From: Chloroflexota bacterium
GTDB taxonomy: Bacteria; Chloroflexota; Dehalococcoidia; Lucifugimonadales; UBA1127
Length of the DNA: 49,398 nucleotides
Reading direction: 5' to 3'
NCBI GenBank assembly: GCA_026713825.1
Contig: JAPONS010000047.1
Span: forward strand, 1-49,398
In this document: in pieces, positions 1 through 9,018 of the stretch
How positions within the stretch are numbered: position 1 is the stretch's first letter
How the letters are laid out: each line of letters begins with the position of its first letter
Position numbers and translations under genes: made by a program
The notes under the pieces: model-generated
The model's input: only the letters and a program-made list of their open reading frames with translations
What the model was told of the DNA's origin: nothing
The model's database searches: none

Positions 1-41
1 CCGGCTGTGGGCTCCACAAAGCTGAGGAGGAGTTTTTCGCA

Positions 42-1232
<1,191 letters not shown>

Positions 1233-1239
1233 GAGAGTC

Positions 1240-1404
1240 ATGGCGAAGAAAGGCGACCGGAACGCCATTACCTTCCAGTGCACGGATTGCCGGGAGCGCA
1301 ATTACCACAGCCAGAAGAACCGCCGGAATGACCCGCAGCGGCTGGAGCGGCGCAAGTACTGCAGCCGCTGCCGGAGTCACACCCTCCATCGTGAGGTTCG
1401 GTAG
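1240..1404 (+). CDS. rpmG: 50S ribosomal protein L33
   Basis: A 54-residue ribosomal protein of the large subunit that begins seven bases after tuf. It reads [17 protein letters not shown] and ends with SHTLHREVR. Two CxxC pairs (CTDC and CSRC) mark it as the zinc-binding C+ form of L33. The position between tuf and secE is the common bacterial arrangement. The ribosome binding site is the GGAG overlapping the tuf stop. Confidence 0.95.
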   Translation: MAKKGDRNAITFQCTDCRERNYHSQKNRRNDPQRLERRKYCSRCRSHTLHREVR

Positions 1405-1409
1405 GCGTA

Positions 1410-1655
1410 ATGGCGCGGCAAAACGTCCGTAGGCCGTCCCTGCAGCAGAGCATGAGCTCCGCCGCACAGCGGAGCATGTTCCGCTTGGGCTTCTTTGGAG
1501 AGGTCTACGCCGAGCTCCGCAAGGCTGAGTGGCCCACTCGCCAGGAGGCCACCCGGCTCACGGGCGTGGTCATCGCGGTGGCCGGCCTGATCGGCGCTAT
1601 CCTTGGACTCCTGGACTTCCTCTTCAGCATCCTGGCTCGAAACACGTTGTCCTAG
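1410..1655 (+). CDS. secE: Preprotein translocase subunit SecE
   Basis: An 81-residue single-span SecE, the clamp subunit of the SecYEG channel in the cytoplasmic membrane. After a polar N-terminus it carries the amphipathic segment FGEVYAELRKAEWPTRQEA (about residues 30-48), the conserved SecE signature, followed by one hydrophobic helix (about 50-75). It starts five bases after rpmG and is followed directly by nusG, the usual secE-nusG pairing. Confidence 0.95.
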   Translation: MARQNVRRPSLQQSMSSAAQRSMFRLGFFGEVYAELRKAEWPTRQEATRLTGVVIAVAGLIGAILGLLDFLFSILARNTLS

Positions 1656-1679
1656 GGCCTTGGTGGAAGGAAGGACGCA

Positions 1680-2279
1680 ATGACTACGCATGAAAACGTA
1701 GACCAGATGGTGGAAGACACCCAGGACACGCCCGACGAGGGGCATTGGTACATCGTCCACTGCTACTCCGGCATGGAGGACCGCGTCAAGAAGAACCTTG
1801 AACAGCGCATTGCCACCATGGACGTGCGAAACAAGATCTTTGAGGTTGTGGTCCCTACGGAAGAGGTGGTGGAGATCAAGGACGGGCGCCGGAGCCCCAA
1901 GCGGGAGAGGCTGTTCCCGGGCTACGTGCTCGTCCGGCTGAACATGGATGACCAGAGCTGGTATGTCGTACGGAACACGCCCGGCATCACCGGCTTCATC
2001 TCCGCCGACGAGGAGGGCGAGCGCAAGGCCCGCCCCGTCCCGCTGACGGAGAAAGAGGTCTATAACATCTTCAAGCGCATGGAAGACGCGCAGCCGCGCG
2101 CCAAGGTTGGGCTGGCCAAGGGCCAGAGCGTCAAGGTCGTCGACGGCCCGTTCAGCGAGTTCATCGGCGTCGTCGACGAGGTCATGGCGGACAAGGGCAA
2201 GGTGCGCGTGCTCGTGTCCTTCTTCGGACGCGAGACGCCGGTGGAGCTCGACTTCCTCCAGGCGGAACGCATCGGCTAG
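1680..2279 (+). CDS. nusG: Transcription termination/antitermination factor NusG
   Basis: A 199-residue NusG. It binds RNA polymerase and couples it to Rho or to the ribosome. The N-terminal NGN domain (about residues 20-130) begins at WYIVHCYSGMEDRVKKNL and includes FPGYVLVRLNMDD. The C-terminal KOW domain (about 145-199) contains GQSVKVVDGPFSEFIGVVDE. The acidic 20-residue N-terminal tail is unremarkable. ATG is preceded by GGAAGGAAGG. It is followed by rplK after about 85 bases with no other gene. Confidence 0.97.
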   Translation: MTTHENVDQMVEDTQDTPDEGHWYIVHCYSGMEDRVKKNLEQRIATMDVRNKIFEVVVPTEEVVEIKDGRRSPKRERLFPGYVLVRLNMDDQSWYVVRNTPGITGFISADEEGERKARPVPLTEKEVYNIFKRMEDAQPRAKVGLAKGQSVKVVDGPFSEFIGVVDEVMADKGKVRVLVSFFGRETPVELDFLQAERIG

Positions 2280-2363
2280 CAGCCGACAGGCACGGACACC
2301 GGGCGCCCGCTCGCCTCGAGAGAACTCGAAGGGCGGCCGGCGCCTCGATTTTGAGAGGCATTC

Positions 2364-2792
2364 ATGGCAAAGAAGGTCAGGGCAATTGTAAAGCTCCAGA
2401 TCCCGGCGGGAGAGGCGACGCCCGCGCCGCCAGTCGGTCCGGCGCTTGGTCAGCACGGCGTCAACATCATGGGCTTCGTCAAGGAGTACAACGCCAAGAC
2501 GGCCAACCAGAAGGGCAACATCGTCCCCGTGGCCATCACGGTGTTTGAGGACCGCTCCTTCGCCTTCGTCACCAAGACCTCGCCCGCCTCGGACCAGCTC
2601 CGCCGCGCTGCCGGCGTCGAGAGCGGCAGCTCCGCGCCCCGCCGCGAGCGGGCCGGCACGGTGACGTTGAGCCAGGTGCGCGACATCGCACGCAACAAGC
2701 TGGAAGACCTCAACTCCCAGGATGTCGAGGCGGCGGTCGAGATGATCAAGGGCACCGCCCGAAGCATGGGCATTGAAGTGGTGGAGGGCTAG
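2364..2792 (+). CDS. rplK: 50S ribosomal protein L11
   Basis: A 142-residue L11, full length. It forms the GTPase-associated centre with L10/L12 and 23S rRNA. The N-terminal domain shows [20 protein letters not shown], the conserved proline-rich segment, and the C-terminal RNA-binding domain ends [13 protein letters not shown]. The stop codon abuts the rplA start with no gap, so the two are presumably translationally coupled. Confidence 0.97.
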   Translation: MAKKVRAIVKLQIPAGEATPAPPVGPALGQHGVNIMGFVKEYNAKTANQKGNIVPVAITVFEDRSFAFVTKTSPASDQLRRAAGVESGSSAPRRERAGTVTLSQVRDIARNKLEDLNSQDVEAAVEMIKGTARSMGIEVVEG

Positions 2793-3527
2793 ATGACGAC
2801 ACAGGCAAGCACCCGCTCCCGAGGAAAGCGCCACGACGATGCTGTCAAGCAACGCGAGCACCTTCACCCCTACCCGCCGGCGGAGGCCATCAAGATCCTG
2901 CGGGAGATGGCCCCGGCCAAGTTCGACGAGACGGTGGAGCTGCACATCAAGACCAACGCAGACCCTCGCCACGCCGACCAGCTCATCCGAAGCGTGACGC
3001 AGCTGCCTCACGGGACGGGCAAGTCCCAGCGCGTGGTCGCCTTCGTCCAGGGCGAGGCTGAGACCATTGCCCGAGAGGCCGGCGCTGACTTCATCGGCGA
3101 CGCCGACCTCATCCGCAAGATCGAGCAGGAAGGCTGGGTGGACTTCGAGGTGTCCATAGCCACGCCGGAGATGATGGGGCAGATCGGACGTCTCGGCCGC
3201 GTCCTGGGCCGGCGCGGCCTTATGCCCAACCCCCGCACGGGCACCGTCGTCCAGCCGCAGGACATTCCCCGGGCCATCCGCGAGGCAAAGGGCGGCCGAG
3301 TCGAGTTCCGGATGGACCGTTCCGCCAACCTGCACATGCCCATCGGCAAGCTGAGCTTTGATGATGAGCAGCTCCTGCAGAACCTGGCGGCTGCCGTGGT
3401 GGCCATTACCGAGGCCCGCCCGGAGGCGGTCAAGGGCAACCTCTACAAGACCATTCACCTGACCTCCACCATGGGCCCCAGCCTTCGATTGAACGTCCAG
3501 GAGACGCAGGCCCTGAAGGTTGAGTAA
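2793..3527 (+). CDS. rplA: 50S ribosomal protein L1
   Basis: A 244-residue L1, slightly longer than the usual ~230 because of a polar N-terminal extension. The signature GLMPNPRTGTVV lies at about residues 145-156. L1 forms the ribosomal stalk that moves the E-site tRNA and in many bacteria represses its own rplKA mRNA; no clear L1 operator was identified here. The ATG follows the rplK stop immediately. The gene is followed by a 188-base leader before rplJ that carries its own hairpins. Confidence 0.96.
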   Translation: MTTQASTRSRGKRHDDAVKQREHLHPYPPAEAIKILREMAPAKFDETVELHIKTNADPRHADQLIRSVTQLPHGTGKSQRVVAFVQGEAETIAREAGADFIGDADLIRKIEQEGWVDFEVSIATPEMMGQIGRLGRVLGRRGLMPNPRTGTVVQPQDIPRAIREAKGGRVEFRMDRSANLHMPIGKLSFDDEQLLQNLAAAVVAITEARPEAVKGNLYKTIHLTSTMGPSLRLNVQETQALKVE

Positions 3528-3543
3528 CCTCCAATTTGGAAGC

Positions 3544-3576
3544 GGGCTGGCACAGCCCAGGGGTTTCCGTTACAAT
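3544..3576 (+). promoter_or_regulatory. Possible internal promoter and hairpin at the start of the rplJ leader
   Basis: A -10-like TACAAT at 3571-3576 is preceded at 18 bases by CTGGCA (3547-3552), a weak -35. The -35 overlaps a short perfect inverted repeat, GGGCTG-GCA-CAGCCC (3544-3558), so this could equally be the end-hairpin of the rplKA transcript. Assignment as a promoter is inference. Confidence 0.35.
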
Positions 3577-3668
3577 TGTCAAGGTCGCCGAAGACCGTGG
3601 GTCGTCGAGAGGCGTAATGGCAAAGGCCCCCCACGCAGGTGGTGTGAAGTGCGCGATTCCGCGCTGCG

Positions 3669-3696
3669 CCCCGGTCTTCGGCCGGGGTTTTATTTT
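3669..3696 (+). terminator. Terminator-like hairpin (attenuator) in the rplJL leader
   Basis: CCCCGGTC and GGCCGGGG-type arms flank a TTC/TTCG loop (3669-3687) and run straight into TTTTATTTT (3688-3696). This is an intrinsic-terminator shape located 20 bases before the rplJ start codon. The rplJ leader of many bacteria contains the L10(L12)-binding leader RNA and a terminator that sets the ratio of the ribosomal-protein operons. Position and shape fit that role; L10 binding itself cannot be read from sequence. Confidence 0.75.
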
Positions 3697-3715
3697 GGCA
3701 ATGGGAGTGTGAGCG

Positions 3716-4270
3716 TTGCCGTCACAGAAGAACGTCGAGACACTGGACGACCTGAAGGAGCGGCTGTCCTCAAGCGATTTCCTCATCAGCACTGGCTTCA
3801 CCGGCCTGAACGTCGCGGCGATGAACGAGTTCCGGCGCAAACTCCAGAGCCAGGGTCTGGAGTACCGTGTCGTGAAGAACACGCTCGCGACCCTCGCGGC
3901 GGAGGAAATCGGCGTCCCACAGGTTGCCCAGATCCTGACGGGCCCCACCGGCCTGATCATGGGCAAGGGTGACCCGGCTGAGGCCGCCAAGCTGCTCACC
4001 GAGCACATTCGCGCCGCGCGCATCACCATGCCGGTCAACGGCGCGATGGTCGATGGGCAGGTGCTCAGTTCCCAGCAGGTAAACGCTCTGGCCACCATGC
4101 CGCCGCGGCCCGTCATCATGGCGCAGCTCATGGGGCAGATCGCGGGGGTGGCTGCGCGGCTCGCCCGCTCCGTCAACAGCCCGGCGCAGGGCCTTGCCCT
4201 CGCCCTGAACGGCCCCGGCCGGGGCGTCGCAACCGTGCTGCAGCGGAACGCAGAGAAGCAAGCAAGCTAA
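3716..4270 (+). CDS. rplJ: 50S ribosomal protein L10
   Basis: A 184-residue L10, the anchor of the L7/L12 stalk. It opens PSQKNVETLDDLKERLSSSDF and contains the core EFRRKLQSQGLEYRVVKNTLA (about residues 39-59). The start is TTG at 3716: an in-frame TGA lies at 3710-3712, so no upstream start is possible, and GGGAG at 3703-3707 is correctly spaced. It follows an attenuator-type leader and precedes rplL by 27 bases. Confidence 0.95.
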   Translation: MPSQKNVETLDDLKERLSSSDFLISTGFTGLNVAAMNEFRRKLQSQGLEYRVVKNTLATLAAEEIGVPQVAQILTGPTGLIMGKGDPAEAAKLLTEHIRAARITMPVNGAMVDGQVLSSQQVNALATMPPRPVIMAQLMGQIAGVAARLARSVNSPAQGLALALNGPGRGVATVLQRNAEKQAS

Positions 4271-4297
4271 CAACAGAAACAAAGAGGAGGAAGGGCA

Positions 4298-4681
4298 ATG
4301 AGCAAGGAAGAGATTCTGGACGGCATCCTTGGCCTGTCCCTGATGGACGCGGCCTGGGTGGTGAAGGAGTTGGAGGACAAGCTCGGCGTTAGCGCAGCCA
4401 TGCCGGTCGCCGCGGCCGTCGCCGCTGCGCCTGCAGCCGCAGCCGAGGCCGCCGCGCCCGAGGACGAGCAGACCGAGTTCACCGTAACCCTGACCGACAT
4501 CGGCGCCAACAAGGTCAACGTCATCAAGGCCGTCCGTGAGGTCACCACGCTGGGCCTGAAGGAAGCCAAGGACCTCGTCGAAGCCGCTCCCCAGGCCGTC
4601 CGCGAGGGCGTGTCCAAGGAAGAGGCGGAAGAGGTCAAGGCCAAGATCGAGGCTGCCGGCGCCCAGGTCACTGTCTCGTAG
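4298..4681 (+). CDS. rplL: 50S ribosomal protein L7/L12
   Basis: A 127-residue L12, the multi-copy stalk protein that recruits translational GTPases. It has an N-terminal dimerisation/L10-binding helix (about 1-33), an Ala-rich hinge (about 34-60) and the C-terminal domain with [30 protein letters not shown] precedes the ATG. In most bacteria rpoB follows; here the next gene is a small zinc-ribbon protein about 200 bases on. Confidence 0.97.
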   Translation: MSKEEILDGILGLSLMDAAWVVKELEDKLGVSAAMPVAAAVAAAPAAAAEAAAPEDEQTEFTVTLTDIGANKVNVIKAVREVTTLGLKEAKDLVEAAPQAVREGVSKEEAEEVKAKIEAAGAQVTVS

Positions 4682-4773
4682 GGACGGGCGCAAGGCGGTC
4701 TATTCGCCCTTCGACAAGATAGGGGCGGGCTCAGGCCGAGCGGCACTGAAGCGAGTCGTTGGCCGCGGGCTTT

Positions 4774-4801
4774 CCTCATACCGGCGAATGCCGGTATGAG
4801 G
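4774..4801. repeat. Perfect 12-bp inverted repeat after rplL
   Basis: CCTCATACCGGC (4774-4785) and GCCGGTATGAGG (4790-4801) are exact reverse complements around a GAAT loop. No U-run follows, so it is not a classical intrinsic terminator. It resembles the CCGGCGAATGCCGG-type REP palindromes scattered in many bacterial genomes. A related degenerate motif (TTCGACAAG...GGCTCAGGCCGAGCGG) lies at about 4709-4743. Confidence 0.7.
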
Positions 4802-4877
4802 AGGCGGGGGGAGCGGACAACCACGAGGGTTGCCACTACCAACGAACCGACTGGCACAAGCGGAAAGGCGGTAGCAT

Positions 4878-5138
4878 ATGAGCCGCCGTAAAGACAAAGA
4901 ACGCTTTCTGGCAAACTGCCGCCAGAACCCTGACTACAAGGGGTTTCGCGGCTATGCCAACGATCCGTCGCGGTCGGGAAACACGCCTCTTGTTGCGGTG
5001 AACTGTTCCGTGTGCGGCAAGAAACGCAACGTGCCCGTTGGGGTTGCCGAGGAGCAGGGAGACGGGTACGTGTGCATGACGTGCCAGGACGAACAGACAG
5101 CCGTCGAGGCAACCGGCCCGTCGTCGCAGGCGCCATAG
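4878..5138 (+). CDS. Small zinc-ribbon protein of unknown function
   Basis: An 86-residue basic-to-acidic protein not assignable to a named family. It starts MSRRKDKERFLANCRQNPDYKGFRGY and has two CxxC pairs, CSVC at about residues 43-46 and CMTC at about 66-69, about 20 residues apart, which is the spacing of a single zinc ribbon. The ATG is preceded by AAAGGCGG. It lies 29 bases upstream of radC and probably shares its transcript. A role in RNA or protein binding is possible, but nothing in the sequence proves it. Confidence 0.7.
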   Translation: MSRRKDKERFLANCRQNPDYKGFRGYANDPSRSGNTPLVAVNCSVCGKKRNVPVGVAEEQGDGYVCMTCQDEQTAVEATGPSSQAP

Positions 5139-5167
5139 ATGAAACGCAATGAGGGAGGACAACCACA

Positions 5168-5881
5168 GTGTCCGAGCTATCGCCTCCCTCCGGGTACCAG
5201 GGCAGAATCCATGACCTCCCCGCTGAGGAGCGGCCCCGTGAGCGGCTCCGCGACCAGGGGCCCGGCGCCCTGAGCAGCCACGAGCTCCTCGCAATTCTGC
5301 TCCGCACCGGCACAAGGGGTGAGGATGTCTTCACGCTCTCCAAACGCCTCCTCGCCATGCGGCAAGGGCTCTCAGGTCTCGCCCAGACCAGCTTCGGCGA
5401 ACTGATGCAGCAGCACGGGCTGGGTCCGGCCAAGGCCGCCGAGGTGATGGCGGCGATGGAACTCGGCAAGCGCATCGCCTCGCTCCCCAGCGACGCTCGG
5501 GCCCGCGTCTCATCGTCGGCTGACGTCGCGCACCTGCTGCTGCCGGAGATGATGTGGTTGAGCAAGGAGAGCCTTCGCGTCCTGCTACTGAACACGCGAA
5601 ACTACGTCATGGGCATCCGTGAGGTCTACAACGGCACCGTGAACTCCGCCGACGTCCGCGCGTCGGAAGTGTTCCGTGAAGCCGTCCGGGAGAACTGCAA
5701 GTCCATCATTGTGGTGCACAACCACCCGTCCGGCGACCCGACGCCCAGCCGCGAGGACGTGCAGGTTACGAGCAGGCTGCTGGAAGCGGGCAAGCTGCTG
5801 GACATAGATCTGCTTGACCACGTCGTCCTGGCCCGCGACGGATACGTGAGCCTCAAGGAGCGGCGGCTCGGGTTTCCTTAG
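5168..5881 (+). CDS. radC: RadC-family JAB/MPN-domain protein
   Basis: A 237-residue RadC homologue of typical length. The N-terminal helix-hairpin-helix-like part (about 20-100) reads ERPRERLRDQGPGALSSHELLAILLRTGT. The C-terminal JAB/MPN domain has the metal motif HNHPSGDPTPSREDV with His184, His186, Ser194 and Asp197. The cellular role of RadC is unsettled despite its historical DNA-repair name. The start is GTG at 5168 with GGGAGG about 10 bases upstream. Confidence 0.93.
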   Translation: MSELSPPSGYQGRIHDLPAEERPRERLRDQGPGALSSHELLAILLRTGTRGEDVFTLSKRLLAMRQGLSGLAQTSFGELMQQHGLGPAKAAEVMAAMELGKRIASLPSDARARVSSSADVAHLLLPEMMWLSKESLRVLLLNTRNYVMGIREVYNGTVNSADVRASEVFREAVRENCKSIIVVHNHPSGDPTPSREDVQVTSRLLEAGKLLDIDLLDHVVLARDGYVSLKERRLGFP

Positions 5882-5936
5882 GACCCAGCCGGCCAACATA
5901 CACCCGCCTCACGGGGCAGAAAGCAGGCGCGTACCC

Positions 5937-7232
5937 TTGAGCACGGGACCCCTCGGCCGAAAGCGTCCCCTGCGCTACTACGGGTGGGTCATCGTCTGGA
6001 TCACCGTCCTCTCCTCCGTGGCCTCCACCGTCATAGTCAATCCAACCGTTGGCGTCTTCGTCAAGCCGATGGTGGAAGACTTCGGCTGGAGCCGCTCGGT
6101 TATTGCGGGCGCCGTGGCCATCGGGACCATTGGCGGCGGGGTTGTCGCCCTGGGTGTCGGCCCCCTCATCGACAGGTTCGGCGCTCGATGGATGCTCTTC
6201 GTGAGTTTCCTCGCGATGGGCAGCCTCTTTGTTTACTGGAGCAGTGTCACGACCCTCTGGCAGTTTTATGGGGTCATCATCCTCACCCGGCTGCTGCTGC
6301 AGGGCGTCATCAACCTTACCAACCAGACCGTCCTGGCCAAGTGGTTCGTACGACTGCGCGGCCGCGCTCTGGCCTACGGCAACCTCGGACAGCGATTCGG
6401 CCAAGGCGCCGTGCCGATCATGGCGCAGACGATCATAAGCGCCGCCAGTTGGCGATGGGCTGCCGCCTCGCTCGGCTTCCTCGTATGGGGGCTTACGCTG
6501 GCGCCGGTGCTTCTCTGGATGCGTCGGCAGCCCGAAGACATGGGCCTTCGCCCCGACGGTGACCCTCCCGAGCGCCATGAGGCCACGGGCGCGCGCACGC
6601 AGGACGGCCCGACGCCCAGGCCTGAGATCCACTTCACGCTGTCGGAAGCGCTTCGGACGCGCACCTTCTACATCTTGTTGGCCGCTCTGTGCCTCACCAG
6701 CTTCGTAAACACGGGGATCAACTTCAACTTCATCCCGTACATGAGCGACCAAGGCCTGACTGAGGCTGAGGCGGTGGCCGTACTGACGATCTGGTCACTC
6801 ATTGGGATCCCCGCCTCACTGGGCGCGGGCCTCATCGTCGAACGCATCTCCGCGCAGGCGGTCATCGCAACATTCCAAGTCGGCATGATTGTCGGCACGC
6901 TGCTGCTGATTGCCTTGGACAACATGGCGATTGGAGCGGTGTTTGCCGTGGTGCACGGCACGGCCTTCGCGGGCTCACTGCTTGCGCAGCAGGTCATTCT
7001 CGCCGACTACTATGGTTCGAGGCACCTCGGCGCGCTACGGGGGGTCGTCATGCCATGGCAGATGGCCACCAACGCCGTTGGCCCGCTGGCCGCCACTCTC
7101 GTCTTCGACACACAGGGCAGCTACGTCGTCATTCTGTGGATATACGTAGCGCTGCAGTCATTGGTCTTCCTGGGTTTGCTGGCAGCGAGGAAGCCCCGGC
7201 ACCATTCCACGAGGGACAGCAGGGAGGGGTAG
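5937..7232 (+). CDS. MFS transporter, monocarboxylate/oxalate-formate-like
   Basis: A 431-residue inner-membrane carrier with about 12 hydrophobic helices in two halves. The first half opens RYYGWVIVWITVLSSVAS and contains DRFGARWMLFVSFLAMG, the loop 2-3 MFS motif. The cytoplasmic middle loop carries QPEDMGLRPDGDPPERH, nearly repeated in the carrier at 9019-10365 (QDMGLLPDGDPPE). The two are therefore members of one family, by resemblance the MCT/OFA-type carriers of small organic acids; the substrate is unknown. The start is TTG at 5937 with a weak AGGCG upstream, so the exact N-terminus is uncertain. Confidence 0.85.
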   Translation: MSTGPLGRKRPLRYYGWVIVWITVLSSVASTVIVNPTVGVFVKPMVEDFGWSRSVIAGAVAIGTIGGGVVALGVGPLIDRFGARWMLFVSFLAMGSLFVYWSSVTTLWQFYGVIILTRLLLQGVINLTNQTVLAKWFVRLRGRALAYGNLGQRFGQGAVPIMAQTIISAASWRWAAASLGFLVWGLTLAPVLLWMRRQPEDMGLRPDGDPPERHEATGARTQDGPTPRPEIHFTLSEALRTRTFYILLAALCLTSFVNTGINFNFIPYMSDQGLTEAEAVAVLTIWSLIGIPASLGAGLIVERISAQAVIATFQVGMIVGTLLLIALDNMAIGAVFAVVHGTAFAGSLLAQQVILADYYGSRHLGALRGVVMPWQMATNAVGPLAATLVFDTQGSYVVILWIYVALQSLVFLGLLAARKPRHHSTRDSREG

Positions 7233-7257
7233 TCCGGCCAGGCGGCGCCCTTTCCGC

Positions 7258-8133
7258 CTACGGCCCACCATTCCCAGCCGCCGGCCGCGTCGACTCAATG
7301 ATGCGCGCCGCCACGTCCGAGGCCGAGGGCGCCCCGTCCGTGTCCAGCTCCAGCGAGCCGAGCCACTGCATCCGCTCGTACGCCGCGCGGTGGATGCTCC
7401 CGTCGAGCCCCAGCGTATCGAGCATCTTTGCGACCTCCGGCATCTCCTCCGCCCGGCGGTAGGCCCGCTTCGGATTGCCGGGGACAAACCGGTCCACGAA
7501 CTGCAGCACTCCCGCCATGGAGCGCGTGTACTGCGCCATCACGGTGTCGGCCACGCCGAGCGCCTCAGCCGCCAGCAGTATGTCCAGCGCCAGCGTGGAG
7601 ACCCCCTTGGTCATGCCAGCGTGGCACAGCTTTGCGCCGGACGCCTGCCCGACAATCGGGCCCAGCAGCACGGTATTGATGCCGTATTCCCGCAGCGAGG
7701 CCACCTCCTGCGCGCGCGGCCCTGAAAGGTAGAAGCTCGCCCCGCCGAGGTTGCCAGGCCCGCCTACGATGCCCCCATCGACGACGTCCATCGCGTCGGC
7801 GGCCGCGTCCGCGATCTCCTGCACCGTGACCGGTGCGATGGCGTTGAACTCGCCGAACAGCGGCCGGACACCCACACGACGGGCCGCGTCCGCCACCTGA
7901 CCCGCAACGAAGGGAGCGGTGTCGGATGCCAGCACCGAGAGGACCAGGTCCGACTGCCGCACCATCTCGTCAACGGAGCCCACGTCCTTGACTCCCGCCG
8001 CCTCCGCGTTTGCGCGCGTCCTTGCGCTGCGGCCCTCCAGCGTGGTCACCACCTGCGTGTGCACTCCCAGCGTCCGCGCGACGGCGCTGCCCATCTCTCC
8101 GATGCCCAGGAGGCCAATCGTGCCAAAGCTCAT
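7258..8133 (-). CDS. NAD(P)-binding 3-hydroxyisobutyrate dehydrogenase-like protein
   Basis: A 291-residue cytoplasmic dehydrogenase of the beta-hydroxyacid/6-phosphogluconate superfamily. The Rossmann motif GLLGIGEMG is at residues 7-15, followed by RSARTRANAEAAG and by DLVLSVLASD. The helical C-terminal half resembles the DUF1932-type domain, with HAGMTKGVSTLALDILLAAEALG. The substrate is unknown. AAGGAG lies 7 bases before the ATG. It is the last gene of a minus-strand run: MFS carrier, alpha/beta hydrolase, this gene, with gaps of only 19-23 bases, pointing to uptake and processing of one small molecule. Confidence 0.82.
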   Translation of the reverse strand: MSFGTIGLLGIGEMGSAVARTLGVHTQVVTTLEGRSARTRANAEAAGVKDVGSVDEMVRQSDLVLSVLASDTAPFVAGQVADAARRVGVRPLFGEFNAIAPVTVQEIADAAADAMDVVDGGIVGGPGNLGGASFYLSGPRAQEVASLREYGINTVLLGPIVGQASGAKLCHAGMTKGVSTLALDILLAAEALGVADTVMAQYTRSMAGVLQFVDRFVPGNPKRAYRRAEEMPEVAKMLDTLGLDGSIHRAAYERMQWLGSLELDTDGAPSASDVAARIIESTRPAAGNGGP

Positions 8134-8152
8134 CCTGTACTCCTTACGAACG

Positions 8153-8995
8153 TCATGCCGCGGATTCTCCCAGCAGGAACGCCGTCACCTCCGCGTTGAA
8201 CCGTTCCGCCTCTTCCATGTGAGGCCAGTGGCCGGCGTCAGGGAAGTAGAGGAAACGTGCCTCCGGGGCCGCCTCGGCCGCCGCGTGCGCGTGCTTCGCC
8301 GGGAACACCGGGTCCAGCGCGCCCCACACAATCATCAGCGGCATCTGCAGGTCTCGCAAGCTGTCAAGCAACCGATAGCGTCGCTTTATCCCGAAGACGT
8401 CGACGCCCTGGCGAAGCGATTTCAGCACGGCATCCCGGCCGCCGGGAAGCGACCTTGTGCGCAGCAATTCCTGAAAGAGCGCCTCAGGGTAGACCTTCCG
8501 CGGCCCGAACACCAACCGCATCATCGCCTTGGCGCTGCGGTGCGTAGGCCCTTCCAAAAACTCGCCCAGGAACGGCAGCGACATCACGCGAAGATAGCCC
8601 GCAATCTCCCGGCCGAGTCCCGCCGTGTTGATGAGCGCCAGATGCGATACGCGGTCCGGGTGATTGAGCGCCGTGAGCAGCGCGATCAGCCCGCCCATCG
8701 AGCTCCCCGCCAGCGCAGCCGTCGGCGCGCCGATGGCGTCAAGGAAGCCGAGGATGAAGGATACGCCCGCGTCCGTGGTGTACTTGATCCCCAGCTTCAC
8801 GCTGTCCCCGTGGCCGGGAATGTCCGGCGCATACACCGAGAACCGTTCGGACAGCGGCCCGATGTTCTCTTCCCACGTGATGCAGGACGCCCCCAGCCCG
8901 TGGAGAAGGACTATGGGCGGCCCCTCTCCCGCGGCGGCATAGTGAATGTCCATGCCATCCACGGAGACGTGCTCGTGTCGCACAGCGGGAATCAT
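8153..8995 (-). CDS. Alpha/beta hydrolase
   Basis: A 280-residue hydrolase. The oxyanion segment LLHGLGAS is at residues 30-37, the nucleophile elbow GSSMG at 97-101 (Ser99), the acid in WGALDPVFP and the catalytic His in DAGHWPHMEE near the C-terminus. No signal peptide is seen, so it is cytoplasmic. The family includes C-C bond hydrolases of aromatic meta-cleavage pathways, esterases and haloperoxidase-like enzymes, and the sequence does not decide between them. Context: the middle gene of the MFS-hydrolase-dehydrogenase operon. Confidence 0.88.
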   Translation of the reverse strand: MIPAVRHEHVSVDGMDIHYAAAGEGPPIVLLHGLGASCITWEENIGPLSERFSVYAPDIPGHGDSVKLGIKYTTDAGVSFILGFLDAIGAPTAALAGSSMGGLIALLTALNHPDRVSHLALINTAGLGREIAGYLRVMSLPFLGEFLEGPTHRSAKAMMRLVFGPRKVYPEALFQELLRTRSLPGGRDAVLKSLRQGVDVFGIKRRYRLLDSLRDLQMPLMIVWGALDPVFPAKHAHAAAEAAPEARFLYFPDAGHWPHMEEAERFNAEVTAFLLGESAA

Positions 8996-9018
8996 TGCAC
9001 TCGCCTTGGAGCTAGAGG

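Noticed and set aside
1377-3458. A 693-codon minus-strand open frame
   Set aside because: It lies over secE, nusG, rplK and rplA on the other strand; its translation is low-complexity Leu/Arg/Ala/His-rich sequence, a GC-driven shadow.
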